Shown in pieces: positions 11,390-22,444 of a stretch of 64,000 bases of DNA; within the stretch, counting starts at the first letter, position 1, and each line of letters begins with the position of its first letter. This stretch comes from Chamaecyparis obtusa. Its lineage: Eukaryota > Streptophyta > Pinopsida > Cupressales > Cupressaceae. The notes below the pieces were generated by a model that was given only the letters and a program-made list of their open reading frames with translations, made no database searches and was not told the origin of the DNA. Location of the stretch: assembly GCA_027943335.1 (NCBI GenBank), contig BSBK01009268.1, forward strand, positions 646,834 to 710,833, given 5' to 3'. Position numbers and translations under genes: made by a program.

Positions 11390-11880
11390 TTAATTTAACT
11401 TTCCTTGACTATTCAAATATTGCAAAGGTTGATGATCAGTATACAAAACAAACTCCTTAGGAAGCAAATAGTGTCTCCACTTCTTCAATGCCTGAACTAT
11501 AGCATAAAATTCCTGATCATAAATAGAATATTTTTTGTTGGCATCATTTAACTTCTCACTGAAATAACCAACCAATTTACCTTCTTGGCTCATAACAGCT
11601 CCTATTCCAGTACTACTAGCATCATAATGTACTTGAAATACCTTATTAAAATATGGAAGTGCTAAAATAGGTTGTTATATAACTTTATGTTTCAAGAGTT
11701 TAAAACTCTTATCTACCCCATTAGTCCATTTAAACTCTTTTCTATCCCCTCTCATTGTTTTAGTCAAGGGTCCGCAAATACTACAAATTTTTCTAATAAA
11801 CTTTCTATAAAACCTACCCAATTCATGAAAAGATCTTACCTCAGTAGCACTCTTTGGAGTAGGCCATTCAATGATAGCCT
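11390..11880 (-). pseudogene. RNase H and 3' part of reverse transcriptase, copy A
   Basis: The frame 11390-11593 (67 residues) reads [20 protein letters not shown], then [22 protein letters not shown], then [13 protein letters not shown]. This is the RNase H/connection domain of Ty3/gypsy polyproteins, with the TDH motif. Beyond it, to 11880, lies the connection end of reverse transcriptase, cut exactly at the copia insertion. The same coding sequence resumes at 38202; the interrupted site reads agcct once in copy B and twice here. Confidence 0.85.
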
Positions 11881-13373
11881 TGTTAGAATAATTGAGAAGG
11901 GGGCTAAATCAATTAGATCAATTATCTAATAAGCCCATATACAAAATGTATCTTTAAAAACAATTTTAGCAAATATCTGTAGCTCGATAACAATAAATAA
12001 TAAATTCTGTGTATTTATCGATTACCAGTTAATTCCTTCTAGTGATTATGGACCAAATCAAATATGTAATATGAAAAGTATGAAATCCAAACATTCACCA
12101 CAATAACACATAACACAAGAGATTTAATGTGGAAACCCTATTAAGGGAAAAATCACTTGGGACCAGTAACCCAAAAATATTTTCACTCTTCTGAAGTGAG
12201 CTCGATGAAGGGCCAACCCTATTAAAGTTTACAAATACACTGTAAGGTGTGACCTTGTTAGAGGATTTAACACTAACCATTATAATTCAACCACCATTCA
12301 CTATGGGGTTGAGAGAATAAGAATGTACATTCTATGAATGACATACAAGACTTTCAAGTCTACTCAGTTAAGAGATTTATCTGTATACAATGGTTAAACT
12401 TTAATAATAGGTGATTTGATTACATTCCAACTTCAGTTTGCAAAAACTCAGATCTATTCTAAGCTCATAAAAATCCTCTGATCAATATATCAATTTTGTT
12501 CAATCAATATTTAGTTACTTACTATCCCTCGGTAATTACTCTCTAATGCTCGGTTAACTCTGCAGATTGATTCTTCTTTAACCAGTCTGATGAGGCATGC
12601 ATGAAGCTTGTTCATGTGAAAACTTTGTAGTATCAATTCTCTGGCATTCACAATAGTGAAATCATTTTCTCTTAAATAGACAAGTAACTCATCTACTTTT
12701 CATCCATCAAATTTTGCTGCTTAATTTCCTTCGTAGATTTTTCCTCTTAAAGTTTCCTCACCAGATGTGTCTATAATACATTTCATTTACAACCTTTAGA
12801 TCTCCTTTGAATAATGTTACTTGTCGATCTCATAACAGTCTTTATCTTCAACTCTGATTTCAAGATTCTAGATCATCAAACTTTAGTCAGCTAGACTATA
12901 CATTTAATGTTTGTATCCATCCTTAGTTAACAAAGAAATGTGTTGGTGAACATTAGCTTGATTTTCATTGTTGTTTGGTATACACTACATTGCTTGTTGT
13001 ATACTATAGTCTTCATTTACAGACCACACTTCTTTTCTCATTTCAACTTTGTTCTTCTTAATAGATTATTGAAACATAATCAAGTCAATAATATGAACTC
13101 ATAGGCTCATCACTTAGCCACCAAAAGTGTGCCTTATCATCATCTCTCTCATCCATCTTTCTCCATGTAGATATCTTTGTTCATCATCTTTTTCTCCTCT
13201 TACAGATGTTTAGATGTTTGCAACTAACGTGATAAGTATTGTCAAACTAGTTAACATCAATGACAACATATTGACTGATTCAATTATATCTCAAACCATT
13301 CTTGTATAGTTCTATGATCTCCAAATCATTGATCTTCAAGTCATCTCAATGTCCAATCAGTTGTAGTGAATCA
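11881..13373 (-). mobile_element. 3' LTR of the copia element
   Basis: 1493 bp. On the minus strand it begins TGATTCACTACAACTG at 13373 and ends TTATTCTAACA at 11881. It matches the right-hand LTR (36706-38201) throughout, with scattered substitutions and a few small indels. That divergence implies considerable age since insertion. Confidence 0.9.
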
Positions 13374-13387
13374 ATCTCTCCCTTTGG
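13374..13387 (-). promoter_or_regulatory. Polypurine tract of the copia element
   Basis: The minus strand reads CCAAAGGGAGAGAT immediately before the 3' LTR. This is the purine run that resists RNase H and primes plus-strand synthesis. The same AAAGGGAGAGAT phrase precedes the LTR of the plus-strand copia relic at 49.93 kb, indicating the same family. Confidence 0.85.
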
Positions 13388-13951
13388 CATTGATGGCAAC
13401 ACACTATACTCACATACTACATAAGCAATATGAAATATGCCAAACATATACCCAACATGTATTCTACAACTCTATAAGTAATTTTTGAATCACATCTTTA
13501 ATATGTTTAATCACTATGTTACTTCATCAGTAATATAGACTCTCCCTGACTTTCTAACTTCCTCGCTACTTGAGGTAGATGTAACATTTTTCTTCCTTTC
13601 TCTGTTCTCTGATCTTTACATGTGATATCTCTCCATACTATCTCTATTTCTGATTGTGTTCTCATAAACTAATTCTCTATATATTTCATTAGATATGCTC
13701 TCCCTTTAGATATTCAGATATTCTCTCCCTTTAACAATAATGCCAAAAAGAAAAAAGATCTCTTTGTCTTTAGCTCTACTGTAGCCATGTAACTCATTGT
13801 ATCTCAGGTGCATTCACTATATCTCAGTATACCAATATGCAAGTCTTTGTATTATTTTCACAACTCTAGATACAATCCAAAGTGTGAGCTCTTGTTGCAT
13901 CAACATGAATGATTTTCTAATAAGAGTAAGCTAATGCAACCTCCAATCACC
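13388..13951 (-). other. Noncoding 3' region of the copia element
   Basis: About 560 bases between the RNase H stop and the polypurine tract. It is AT-rich, with several copies of a CTCTCCCTTT-like motif and no coding sequence I can support. A 3' spacer of this kind is usual in copia elements. Confidence 0.6.
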
Positions 13952-14614
13952 TTAATGACCAGTAGATAGGGGATGGACCCCAAGTCTAGTCCTCAAATAT
14001 TCAAATGTATCCTTCGATAGAGGCTTGGTAAATATGTCAGCAAGTCTCTCCTTAGATGTAACATATTCCAACTTAACTTGCTTCTCTTGTACTTGTTCCC
14101 TTAAGTAGTGATACTTAATAGAGATATGCTTGGTCTTTGATTTCATTACATGATTCTTTGAAATATTTATTGCACTTGTTTTATCATAGTATATGATCAC
14201 TGGTTCAGTGATTATCTCATTTATGCCTTCTAACACTTGCTTGATGTATGCAATTTTTGAACAATTTGTAGCAGCAGCAACATACTCTACTTTGGTAGTT
14301 GACTGGGAAATACAAGGTTGTTTCTTACTTGTTAAAGTAACAAGTCTTTCACCAAAGAAAAATGCTCCTCTGGTGGTACTTTTTTTATCATCTATATTTC
14401 TAGCCCAATCTACATTAGTATAGACCTTGAGTTCAAACATTCCTTCCTTAGGATACCATAGTTCATATTCCTCTATTTTCTTTAGATATCTCAAGATTCT
14501 TTTTACATCTATCATATGTGAATCCTTTGGTTTTGTAGAAAATCTAGCAACAATCCCTACAACATGTGCTATGTCTAGTCTACTATGTACAATGTACATC
14601 AACTTACCAATCAT
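13952..14614 (-). pseudogene. Ty1/copia RNase H domain
   Basis: A 220-residue frame, the best preserved piece of the element. It starts IGKLMYIVHSRLDIAHVVG, the reverse-transcriptase/RNase H junction. It then shows YTNVDWARNIDDKKSTTRG (normally D-A-D-W-A), QSTTKVEYVAAATNCSKIAY (normally S-T-E-A-E-Y), YYDKTSAINISKNHVMKSKT, KHISIKYHYLRE and LADIFTKPLS near the end. The first catalytic Asp of the usual DAD is Asn (residue about 68 region) and the Glu of STEAEY is Lys. The enzyme would therefore be inactive even if expressed. Confidence 0.93.
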
Positions 14615-14629
14615 GGATTAGTACAATGT

Positions 14630-15480
14630 CTAGTTGACCTCTATGGATTCATCATCTTTAGTTAATTTACAACCTATGGCCATCAGTGTTCCAACTGGTT
14701 TAGCATCTTCCATGCCAAATGCCTTCAAGACTTCCTTTATATACTTTGTTTGTGAGATGAATATGCCATCACTTTTTTGAATAACTGCCAATCCTAGAAA
14801 GAACTTAATCTCTCCAAATATTGACATTTCAAAATCTTTTCTCATCTCATCAGCAAATGATTTACATATATTATCATGTCCTCCAAATATAATATCATCC
14901 ACAAAAAATTCAGCAATCAAAATAGAATCATCAAATTTTACTTTCATGTACAAATTGTTGTTCTCACTGGTTCTTACAAAATCAATACTTACAAGATAAG
15001 TATGTAGTCTTTCATACCAAGCTCTCAGTGCTTTCTTTAGACCATATAAAGCTTTATGTAATCTACATACCATGTCTCTCCTATCTGGATCAACAAATCC
15101 TTATGGTTGTTCTATGTAGATCTCTTCTTCTAGTATACCATTTAGAAAAGCATGCTTCACATCCATTTGATAAACTTTAAACTTCTTGTGAGAAACATAT
15201 GCAAGTAACATTCTAACTCCTATTCTAGAAATTGGTGCAAAAGTTTCACCATAATCTATGCCTTCCTCCTATGCATAACCCTTGTATACAAGTCTAGCTT
15301 TGTTTCTAGTAACCTCTCCATTATCATTCATCTTATTTTTGAAAATCCATTTAGTACCGATAACATTCTTATCTTTTGGCCTAGGTACTAAAGTCCATGT
15401 TTTTTTTTTCTCTATCTATTCTATTTCTTCACTCACTGCATTAACCCATTAATCATTTTCTAATGCAACTTTAACATTCT
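14630..15480 (-). pseudogene. Ty1/copia reverse transcriptase
   Basis: Reading leftward on the minus strand: TWTLVPRPKDKNVIGTKW near 15.38 kb, then FKVYQMDVKHAFLNG near 15.16 kb, then the 147-residue frame 14630-15073 with LHKALYGLKKALRAWYERL and the catalytic FVDDIIFGG (family form YVDDIIFG). The active-site aspartates are intact. Stops near 15.10 and 15.27 kb break the frame. It is followed by RNase H with a small frameshift around 14.62 kb. Confidence 0.92.
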
Positions 15481-15833
15481 TCAGTTCATATTCACAAACT
15501 AACCATGTACCTTGTCTTGCCTTACTTCTTGTCATCATGCCAACTCGCTTATCTCCAATTATTTGGTTCTCAGGATGATGTCTTCTAAAAAACCTTGTGA
15601 GTACTTGATCTCTTCTTTGTTGTTCATCCTATTTAGGTTCATTAGCCTTCTCAATAGGTCCTTCCTGATTGTAAGTTTCTCTTTGTTGTTCATCCATGTT
15701 GTTTTCTTTTTCCTCAGTCGATTTAGCGTGCAACTTGAATAGGTACTCTAGATGTTCAATGTAAGTGAATCTATGATAGTCTTCTAGCTCTCTATTAATT
15801 TCTTCATTGTTCCTTTCATTAAAATTCATCAAG

Positions 15834-16665
15834 TCAAACATTTTCACTTTCAATCATTTTGTTAGTCACTTTATTCAGACACTTACAAGCTTTGCTTTTA
15901 GTGGAATATCCAACGAATATCCCTTCATCACCTTTTGAGTCAAACTTACCATTCCTATCATCTTTTAGAATAAAAAACTTACTTCCAAATATTCTAAAAT
16001 AACTTACTATCAATTTGTGACCAAACCATAACTCATAGGGTGTTTTATTTGTGTCCTTCAGTTGTACTCTATTCAAAACATAAACACCTATGCAAACTGC
16101 CTCTCTCCAGTATGTTTGAGAAATATTCTTTTGTATAATCATCGTCCATGCACAATCAACAATTGACCTATTTCTTCTCTCTGTAATCTCATTTTGTTGG
16201 GACGTCCTTGGTGTAGAAACCTATCTTTTTATCCCATGCTCATTACAAAAATTAGTGAATTCATCTAAAACAAACTCACCACCTCAATTAGATCTTAAAC
16301 ATTTTAGTTCCTTATTGGTTTCCTTCTTTGGTTTTTCTTTGTACCATTTAAGCATTTTAAATCATTCTGATTTTTCTTTTAAGAACATAACAGTCATCAA
16401 TCTATTGTAATCATCAATGAAAAAAATGAAATATTTATCTCCATAATACCTATGAGTTTTCATAGGACCACACAAGTTGGTATGGACTAACTCCAATATT
16501 TTCTTTGTTGAATAATCTTTGCTTTTGAAACTAGATTTAGTCGTCTTACCTTTCTGACATTAATGACACATAACATGATCCAATTTTATTAGGCTAGGTA
16601 GACCTCTAACCTTTTTCTTTTTGCTAATCTTAATCATGTTATCAAAGTTTACATGACACAACCTT
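15834..16665 (-). pseudogene. Ty1/copia integrase core
   Basis: The frame 15834-16142 covers the C-terminal half: WREAVCIGVYVLNRV, NKTPYELWFGHKLIVSYFRI and GCK-like FVGYSTKSKACKC. Upstream, to about 16665, the translation shows YFIFFIDDYNRL (first catalytic Asp region), CLRSN.GGEFVLDEF (second Asp changed to Asn) and QQNEITERRNRS (family form QQNGVAERKNR, with the Glu present). Interspersed stops make it a pseudogene. Confidence 0.9.
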
Positions 16666-17128
16666 TTGTGCCACAACCATGTGCATCCTCATTATTCACC
16701 ATTAAATAGACAGATTCATCATTATCAAGATAAACCATACTACCTCTCATTTGTGCTCCTGATACAACAAGTTTTCCTTCATCATCAAATATCTTTACTC
16801 TCTTGCTCTCAAAAGCTACTTGGTGACCTTAATTGTTTAGTTGTGCCACACTTAGAAAATTATAGTTTAGTCCTTCAACCCAATAAGAATTTTCACATTT
16901 GATTCTATCATTAATCATCATGGTTCCTTTTCCTCTTAGCATACATAGTGTATCATTAGCCATCTTTACTGATTCTCCATTGTATTGCTCAAGATGATCA
17001 AATTTTTCTTCATCACCAGTCATGTGATGTGTACAACCACTATCAATAATCCATGTATCATTTTTATTAACTTTAGAAATCACTGATGTTTCTACATACC
17101 TTTCTTCTTCCTCTGAGTCATCCTTCAT
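16666..17128 (-). pseudogene. Ty1/copia protease and pre-integrase zinc region
   Basis: The frame 16829-17128 reads TWIIDSGCTHHMTGDEEKFD, the aspartic protease active site (D-S-G-C), followed by VKMANDTLCMLRGKGTMMI and LNYNFLSVAQLNN. The DSGC(T/S)HHMTGD motif is diagnostic for copia protease. To its left, 16666-16828 carries decayed GAG-pre-integrase sequence. No break falls within the protease frame itself. Confidence 0.92.
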
Positions 17129-17296
17129 TATGACAAATACTACTTCAACATCATCATCAATATTAGTATCAACATCATTCTCCTTAGCTATGTAACATAC
17201 CTTCTTACCTTTATCATTGTTTTCTCGGTTGTCTCTACTATTGTGTCAATAACTTCTATTGCTTCTTCTTCCATACCTTCCTTCACCAGATCGATC

Positions 17297-17775
17297 TCAG
17301 TTTCTATCATCTTCTTTCCTATTTGGGCATCTAGTAGCAATATGTCCAATTTTTTTGCAGTTAAAACATGCTAAAAGTAATTTACCCTTATATCTACCTT
17401 TACCTTTAAGTAATCTCCAGGTCATAAGAGCTTCTAGCTCATCAAGTTCATCATCAGTGCAACTGTCACTATTATCATGTTTATGGCTAGATTTACTGAT
17501 CTTCAGAGAAGTCATGAAAGTAGACTCAACAGACAGTATAAAACTATTATCAAAGTTGTTCAATTCAAAAGATGCTAACTTACTAATCAGATTGTCAAGA
17601 GTAAGAGCATTGTGAGGTACAGATCTCATTTTAGGTATGGCAGAAATTCTGATTGCATAAGAAGGTAATAAGGTTCTCAAGATTTTGTTTACCATTGTGT
17701 CTTCATCAATGACACCACCTAATCCTCAAATAGCATTCAATACCTCTTTAATTCTATCAGATTACTGCACAATAT
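17297..17775 (-). pseudogene. Ty1/copia gag, C-terminal part
   Basis: A 132-residue frame with LRTLLPSYAIRISAIPKMRS, then LTLDNLISKLASFELNNFD, and a CCHC zinc knuckle CFNCKKIGHIATRCPNR at the C-terminus, all typical of plant copia Gag. To the right the frame continues through one stop to the insertion of the solo LTR at 17776. The N-terminal part of the same gag resumes at 36273. Joining the flanks at the duplicated AATAT gives continuous gag sequence. Confidence 0.92.
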
Positions 17776-17878
17776 TGATGAAGGGTGCTCCCCTTAATAC
17801 CACAAACACATAATAGAAATAGAGAAACAAAAACAATAATATGCAAGAATAGAAAATTGGCTTCTTATTATGTCCACA

Positions 17879-17895
17879 CACTAATACATTTGGGG
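17879..17895 (+). repeat. Left terminal inverted repeat of the CACTA element
   Basis: CACTAATACATTTGGGG, the exact inverse of the right end. It follows the duplicated target ACA. Confidence 0.95.
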
Positions 17896-18030
17896 TGAAA
17901 TTGCGACGGCAATTTGCGACAACAGGCAAATGTCATGCGGTTTTGGCTTCTTTTTTTCAAATATAGCCCGACACCGTCGCAATTGCGATGACAATACATT
18001 TGGCAACGTCACCATTGTGACGTTGTCGGG
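17896..18030. repeat. Left subterminal repeat region of the CACTA element
   Basis: Short, partly palindromic motifs around TTGCGAC / GTCGCAA recur here, for example TTGCGACGGCAATTTGCGAC and CGTCGCAATTGCGATG. The same motif class is dense at the right end (35095-35439). In CACTA elements such subterminal repeats bind the element-encoded TNPA-type protein; that role here is by analogy. Confidence 0.8.
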
Positions 18031-18260
18031 ATATAAGGACAAAAAAAAAGGAACGTTGTCATTTGTGTTTTCAACAGCGTCGTAACCCTCTGCGAAATCA
18101 CATCAGGATATAAGGGCAAAAAAAACAAGAACGTTGTCATTTGTGTTTTCAACAGCGTCGTAACCCTCCGCGAAATCACATCGGGATATAAGGGCAAAAA
18201 AAACAAGAACGTTGTCATTTGTGTTTTCAACAGCGCCGTAACCCTCCGCAAAATCATAGC
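18028..18260. repeat. Tandem array of about 77-bp units in the CACTA left arm
   Basis: GGGATATAAGG-type words recur at 18028, 18105 and 18183, each followed by a purine run and GAACGTTGTCATTTGTG. Two more units follow at about 18508-18660, and an inverted unit lies near 25850-25930. The three-frame ORFs across it are the repeat read in different frames, not genes. Confidence 0.85.
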
Positions 18261-18497
18261 TACAATTTCTGAGTACGTTGGGTTTATTTTTCTTTTGTCA
18301 TTATTATGTAATCTGGTATTCAGCTGTTAGAGAGCTAACATACCTAGAAATGAGGACATATCTATGTTGAATTTATTGTTAGCGGCTTTGGTTATTTAGA
18401 AGTTTAATTTTATTTGTTCATCTTTCAAGCACAAACATTTTGTGGACCGTAACGTCTTCATTGTTTCGGGTATGCAGTGAAACAGCCCTAACTTGCA
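18236..18497 (+). repeat. R2 repeat copy 1
   Basis: A segment of about 260-310 bp beginning around GCTACAATTTCTGAGTACG and ending CAGTGAAACAGCCCTAACTTGC. It recurs at 18640-18933 and 25086-25405, and inverted at 30527-30842. I recognise no coding function. All copies lie inside the CACTA element. Confidence 0.8.
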
Positions 18498-18639
18498 ATT
18501 GCGATGTTGTCGGGATATAAGGGCAAAAAAAAAAAGGAACGTTGTCATTTGTGTTTTCAACAGCACCGTAACCCTCCGTGAAATCACATCGGGATATAAG
18601 GGCAAAAAAAACAAGAACGTTGTCATTTGTGTTTTCAAC

Positions 18640-18933
18640 AGCGCCGAGAGAGATTCCCTCCACGAAATCATAGCTACAATTTCTGAGTACGTAGGGTTTA
18701 TTTTTCTTTTGTCATTATTATGTAATCTGGTATTCAGCTGTTAGAGAGCTAAAATACCCAAAAATGAGGACATATCTGTGTTGAATTTATTGTTAGCGGC
18801 TTTGGTTATTTAGAAGTTTAATTTTATTTGTTCATCTTTCAAGCACAAACGTTTTGTGGACTGTAATGTCTTCTTTGTTTCGGGTATGCAATGAAACAGC
18901 CCTAACTTGCGACTACCTTCACGGTACTTGTCT
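18640..18933 (+). repeat. R2 repeat copy 2, interrupted at its end by a solo LTR
   Basis: A second direct copy of R2, running to ACGGTACTTGTCT. The solo LTR starts at 18934. The uninterrupted copy at 25086-25405 continues GGTACTTGTGTACATT, which proves the insertion point. Confidence 0.85.
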
Positions 18934-19776
18934 TGATGAAGGGTGCTCCCCTTAATACCACAAACACATAATAGAAACAGAGAAACAACAACAATATGCA
19001 AGAACAGAAAATTGGCTTCTTATTATCTCCACAAATGTGGAATTACAAACTTTCGGAATTACAATAAGCAAAGCCACATGGGCATTCCTTTACAATATTC
19101 TGTAGGACAAAGCCTCGAATTATTACCCAGAACTATTCTAAACTGCCTAAGACAACAATATAGCCTTCCTTATATAGGCAATTTCCACCTCCCGAGAAGG
19201 TTCCAGAAATTTAGCCCTAAGGGCCGACCAAACTTAGAATTATTTTATTTTTCAATTTATTACATCAAAGTCGGCTCAAGATAACCTTTGAAACCCGAAC
19301 AAAAATTTTGAAGAAAATTATTTTCCGCCATTTCGGGTGGCCCAACTTCCGAAGACCATAAGTCATCACCAGTTGACCCGATCGGCTATTATAACCCCAT
19401 TTCAGAAACGCCACAAAGTGCTCTACAGGCTTGATCCATGCAAGTGCCCGTCACCCAAATTTTTGACCTCATCCGGGGCCTCTAAAGCCTTCAAAACTGA
19501 GTTCAAAGTTTCTGTACCCTGCTGCCAATACCGAAAATCTTCAATATCTTCCAATATACACTTGATCTGGCAATGAAACTTTACTGGCAGACTTATATGA
19601 CCAAAATGAACCTCCAAGAAAGAAATCAGATCATTCTGAGCACATACAAAAATTACCAAAAATAGTAACTTTCCATAAATAGCAGCTCTGCACAAAATAG
19701 CCCTTATTGAATACAAAAATAGAAATATTTTTGGGTGATGCAAGATTGCTCTTACACCCAGGATGCTCCTGCATCA
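18934..19776 (-). mobile_element. Chromovirus-type solo LTR inside the CACTA element
   Basis: 843 bp from TGATGAAGGG to TGCATCA, of the same family as the array LTRs. Flanks are TGTCT (18929-18933) and TGTGT (19777-19781), a target duplication with one change; the empty site is TGTGT in the uninterrupted copy near 25405. A CCTATATAAGG motif (minus strand, 19168-19178) is the likely LTR TATA box. No internal sequence remains. Confidence 0.92.
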
Positions 19777-20012
19777 TGTGTACATTATCATGTTGTCTTT
19801 ACAGTGACTGTCCTCATTCAAGTGGCAATTACACAAGGGACAGTCACTGTGAGATGTCCTCATTTGTGACAAGGACAGTCACACTTAGGACATCTCATAG
19901 TGATATTGCCTTGTGTAATTTCCACTTGAATGTATTGCTATTGAACCACATTAATGCTTTTCTTCTTCAACAAATGAGGACAGTCACTGTAAAGACAACA
20001 TGATAATGTACA
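19777..20012. repeat. S-repeat fold-back block 1
   Basis: A self-complementary block. It opens TGTGTACATTATCATGTTG and closes with the inverse CAACATGATAATGTACAC. Between the arms is a smaller inverted pair, CACAAGGGACAGTCAC/GTGATATTGCCTTGTG. It is one of roughly thirty copies of the same words between 19.8 and 35.1 kb. Confidence 0.85.
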
Positions 20013-21496
20013 CAATTACCAAAAAATGATCTTGTTAATTGATGTAACACTTTGTCTTGCTCACTTCCTATCCTTCACTAGGGTCTCTTTAGGCCAATGT
20101 TTTGACTTGATAGGGTACTTAACTATCCCTACACTCTTTAGGTATCTCTACCCAAGATCCCACTCCTTCAACTAGTGCACACCAACAAGAAATACAACGA
20201 ACTCTGCTCAATACCAATCTAGCTACTAGGACACTCCTAGTCTTGTCTTCACAAATTGAAACACATTCAACTAGAACTTTACTCCATGGAGAGGCTGGCC
20301 ACTAGGACCTCTATTGGTTTCAATATTACTCCTTCACCTATACTTTTCATCAGTACTTCAATCCAGTTCATCAAACCATGCCAATTGCACCCAAAAATAG
20401 GCTGCTAGCAATTAGGCCTTTGTCAAGCTTTTTTGTTTATATTAAGCCACCTAAAGGGCTTAGGATTCAGATGCCCTTTATTGAGAACTCCAAGATATCT
20501 AAGGTCTTCTCCTCCTAGATTTTTTGTACACCAACTGCTACAGCCATGCCTGAAAACAAGTATTTTGACACAACTTGGACAGTCTGACTAAGAGTTTGTT
20601 TTCTTAGCAACCAAAGAAACTCACCCAATCTTCTAATTTGAGTTGGGGCTTCTTTAGATGTGTGTCTACCTCTCCATGAGATTTTAGTTGAAGCAACCAA
20701 TGCATTCAACTTGTTGTAATCTTCTTGTAATGATTTGTCATCCCTAACTGTGCTCAACTGACTCACCTAGGACATCATTGCAAACATAGAAAATGAGCTT
20801 CCCAGGGCCCCTCCTTCCAAACATATAGTACATGGAGTCTCCTCACCCATTCCAAGAGCCCGTACAAAATTGACAATGGAATGATGAGCTAAGACTCCAT
20901 TTGTTCAACCTGCCTGGTTCAAACCAATGATAGGGTACTTAACAAAAGAATTAACAAACTAGTTGGAATGCTTCAAAACTCAAAAAAAACACAACACAGA
21001 ATAAAAAAAACAACTTGTACTAACTTTTCCAATAGACACTGTGAGCTATCTAATCCATTAATCAACTGAAAACAAAGAAACAAAAAAACTCAAGAATTCA
21101 CTAAAACCGTGTTACTCTACAAATCTTCTTAATTCAAAATGTTTTTCCCCCCAACCTTTTGCGTAGATTGATGGAGGCCTCTTATAGTTGATCTAATGCC
21201 TAATTCAATGGTTTCATATAGTTACATAACCATCTTACTCGAAAATGCTCCCTTGCACAAATGTTGTCAATGTTGTGAATGACAACATTGACAACTTGTT
21301 ACAACCTTTGGGATTTTGGTTCAAAACTTATTGTTCAAACACCATAAGACCCTAACCATGACTTAGTTAGGCTATTTAGACCTCACATAGGCCAATTCTA
21401 CACTTCTTTGCCCAATTTGACCCCTAAATGCTTCATTCCCACTTTTGCCACAATATTGGGAACTTGGGTACAAATTGGCACTTGCCTTCACAAAGG
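20013..21496. other. Unassigned segment within the CACTA element
   Basis: About 1.5 kb of different texture between two S-repeat blocks. A minus-strand frame at 20515-20766 (83 residues) has no domain I recognise. It contains a small tandem pair, GTTGTCAATGTTGTGAATGACAACATTGACAAC, near 21263. It may be cargo captured from elsewhere or an older insertion; no boundary duplication is visible. Confidence 0.4.
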
Positions 21497-22444
21497 TCAC
21501 ACATGAGGACATCTCACAGTGATTGATTGTCCCTTGTGTACTTGCCACTTGAATGTATTGCTATTGAACCACATTAATGCTTTTCTTCTTCAACAAATAA
21601 GGACAGTCACTCTAAAGACAACATGATAATGTACACTCGCTGTAAGGACAGTCACAAATGAGGACATCTCACAGTGACTGTCCCTTGTGTAATTGCCACT
21701 TGAATGTATTGCTATTGAACCACATTAATGCTTTTCTTCTTCAAAAAATGAGGACAGTCACTCTAAAGACAACATGATAATGTACACTCACTGTAAGGAT
21801 AGTCACAAATGAGGACATCTCACAGTGACTGTCCCTTGTGTAATTGCTGCTTGAATTACACAAGGGACAGTCATTGTGAGATGTCCTCATTTGTGACAAG
21901 GATAGTCACACATGAGGACATCTCACAGTGATTGTCCCTTGTGTAATTGCCACTTGAATGTATTGCTATTGAACCACATTAATGCTTTTCTTCTTCAACA
22001 AATGAGGACAGTCACTCTAAAGACAACATGATAATGTACACTCATTGTAAGGATAGTCACAAATGAGGACATCTCACAGTGACTGTCCCTTGTGTAATTT
22101 CCGCTTGAATTACATAAGGGAAAGTCATTGTGATATGTCCTCATTTGTGACAAGGACAGTCACACATGAGGACATCTCACAGTGATTGTCCCTTGTGTAA
22201 TTGTCACTTGAATGTATTGCTATTGAACCACATTAATGCTTTTTTTCTTCAACAAATGAGGACAGTCACTCTAAAGACAACATGATAATGTACACTCACT
22301 ATAAGGACAGTCACAAATGAGGACATCTCACAGTGACTGTCCCTTGTGTAATTGCCGCTTGAATTACACAAGGGACAGTCATTGTGAGATGTCCTCATTT
22401 GTGACAAGGACAGTCACACATGAGGACATCTCACAGTGATTGTC
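21497..22444. repeat. S-repeat block 2
   Basis: Tandem and inverted S-repeat units of about 150-250 bp, each containing GAGGACATCTCACAGTGA, ACCACATTAATGCTTTTC and AAGACAACATGATAATGT. Several pairs are immediate palindromes (for example around 21840-21900 and 22100-22180). The block is cut at 22444 by the solo LTR and resumes at 24469. Confidence 0.85.

Noticed and set aside
18009..18671. Overlapping ORFs reading LLKTQMTTFLFF or VENTNDNVLVFF repeatedly
   Set aside because: These are several frames of the same ~77-bp tandem repeat in the CACTA left arm, not a repeat protein gene.
18934..19776. Solo LTR first considered as one LTR of a full element paired with 35460-36267
   Set aside because: Each has its own target duplication with a different target (tgtct/tgtgt versus aatat), and the sequence between them is bounded by CACTA termini, so they are separate insertions.
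20515..20766. Minus-strand 83-residue ORF in unassigned CACTA sequence
   Set aside because: There is no recognisable domain and no splice or start support; left as an unassigned segment rather than called a gene.
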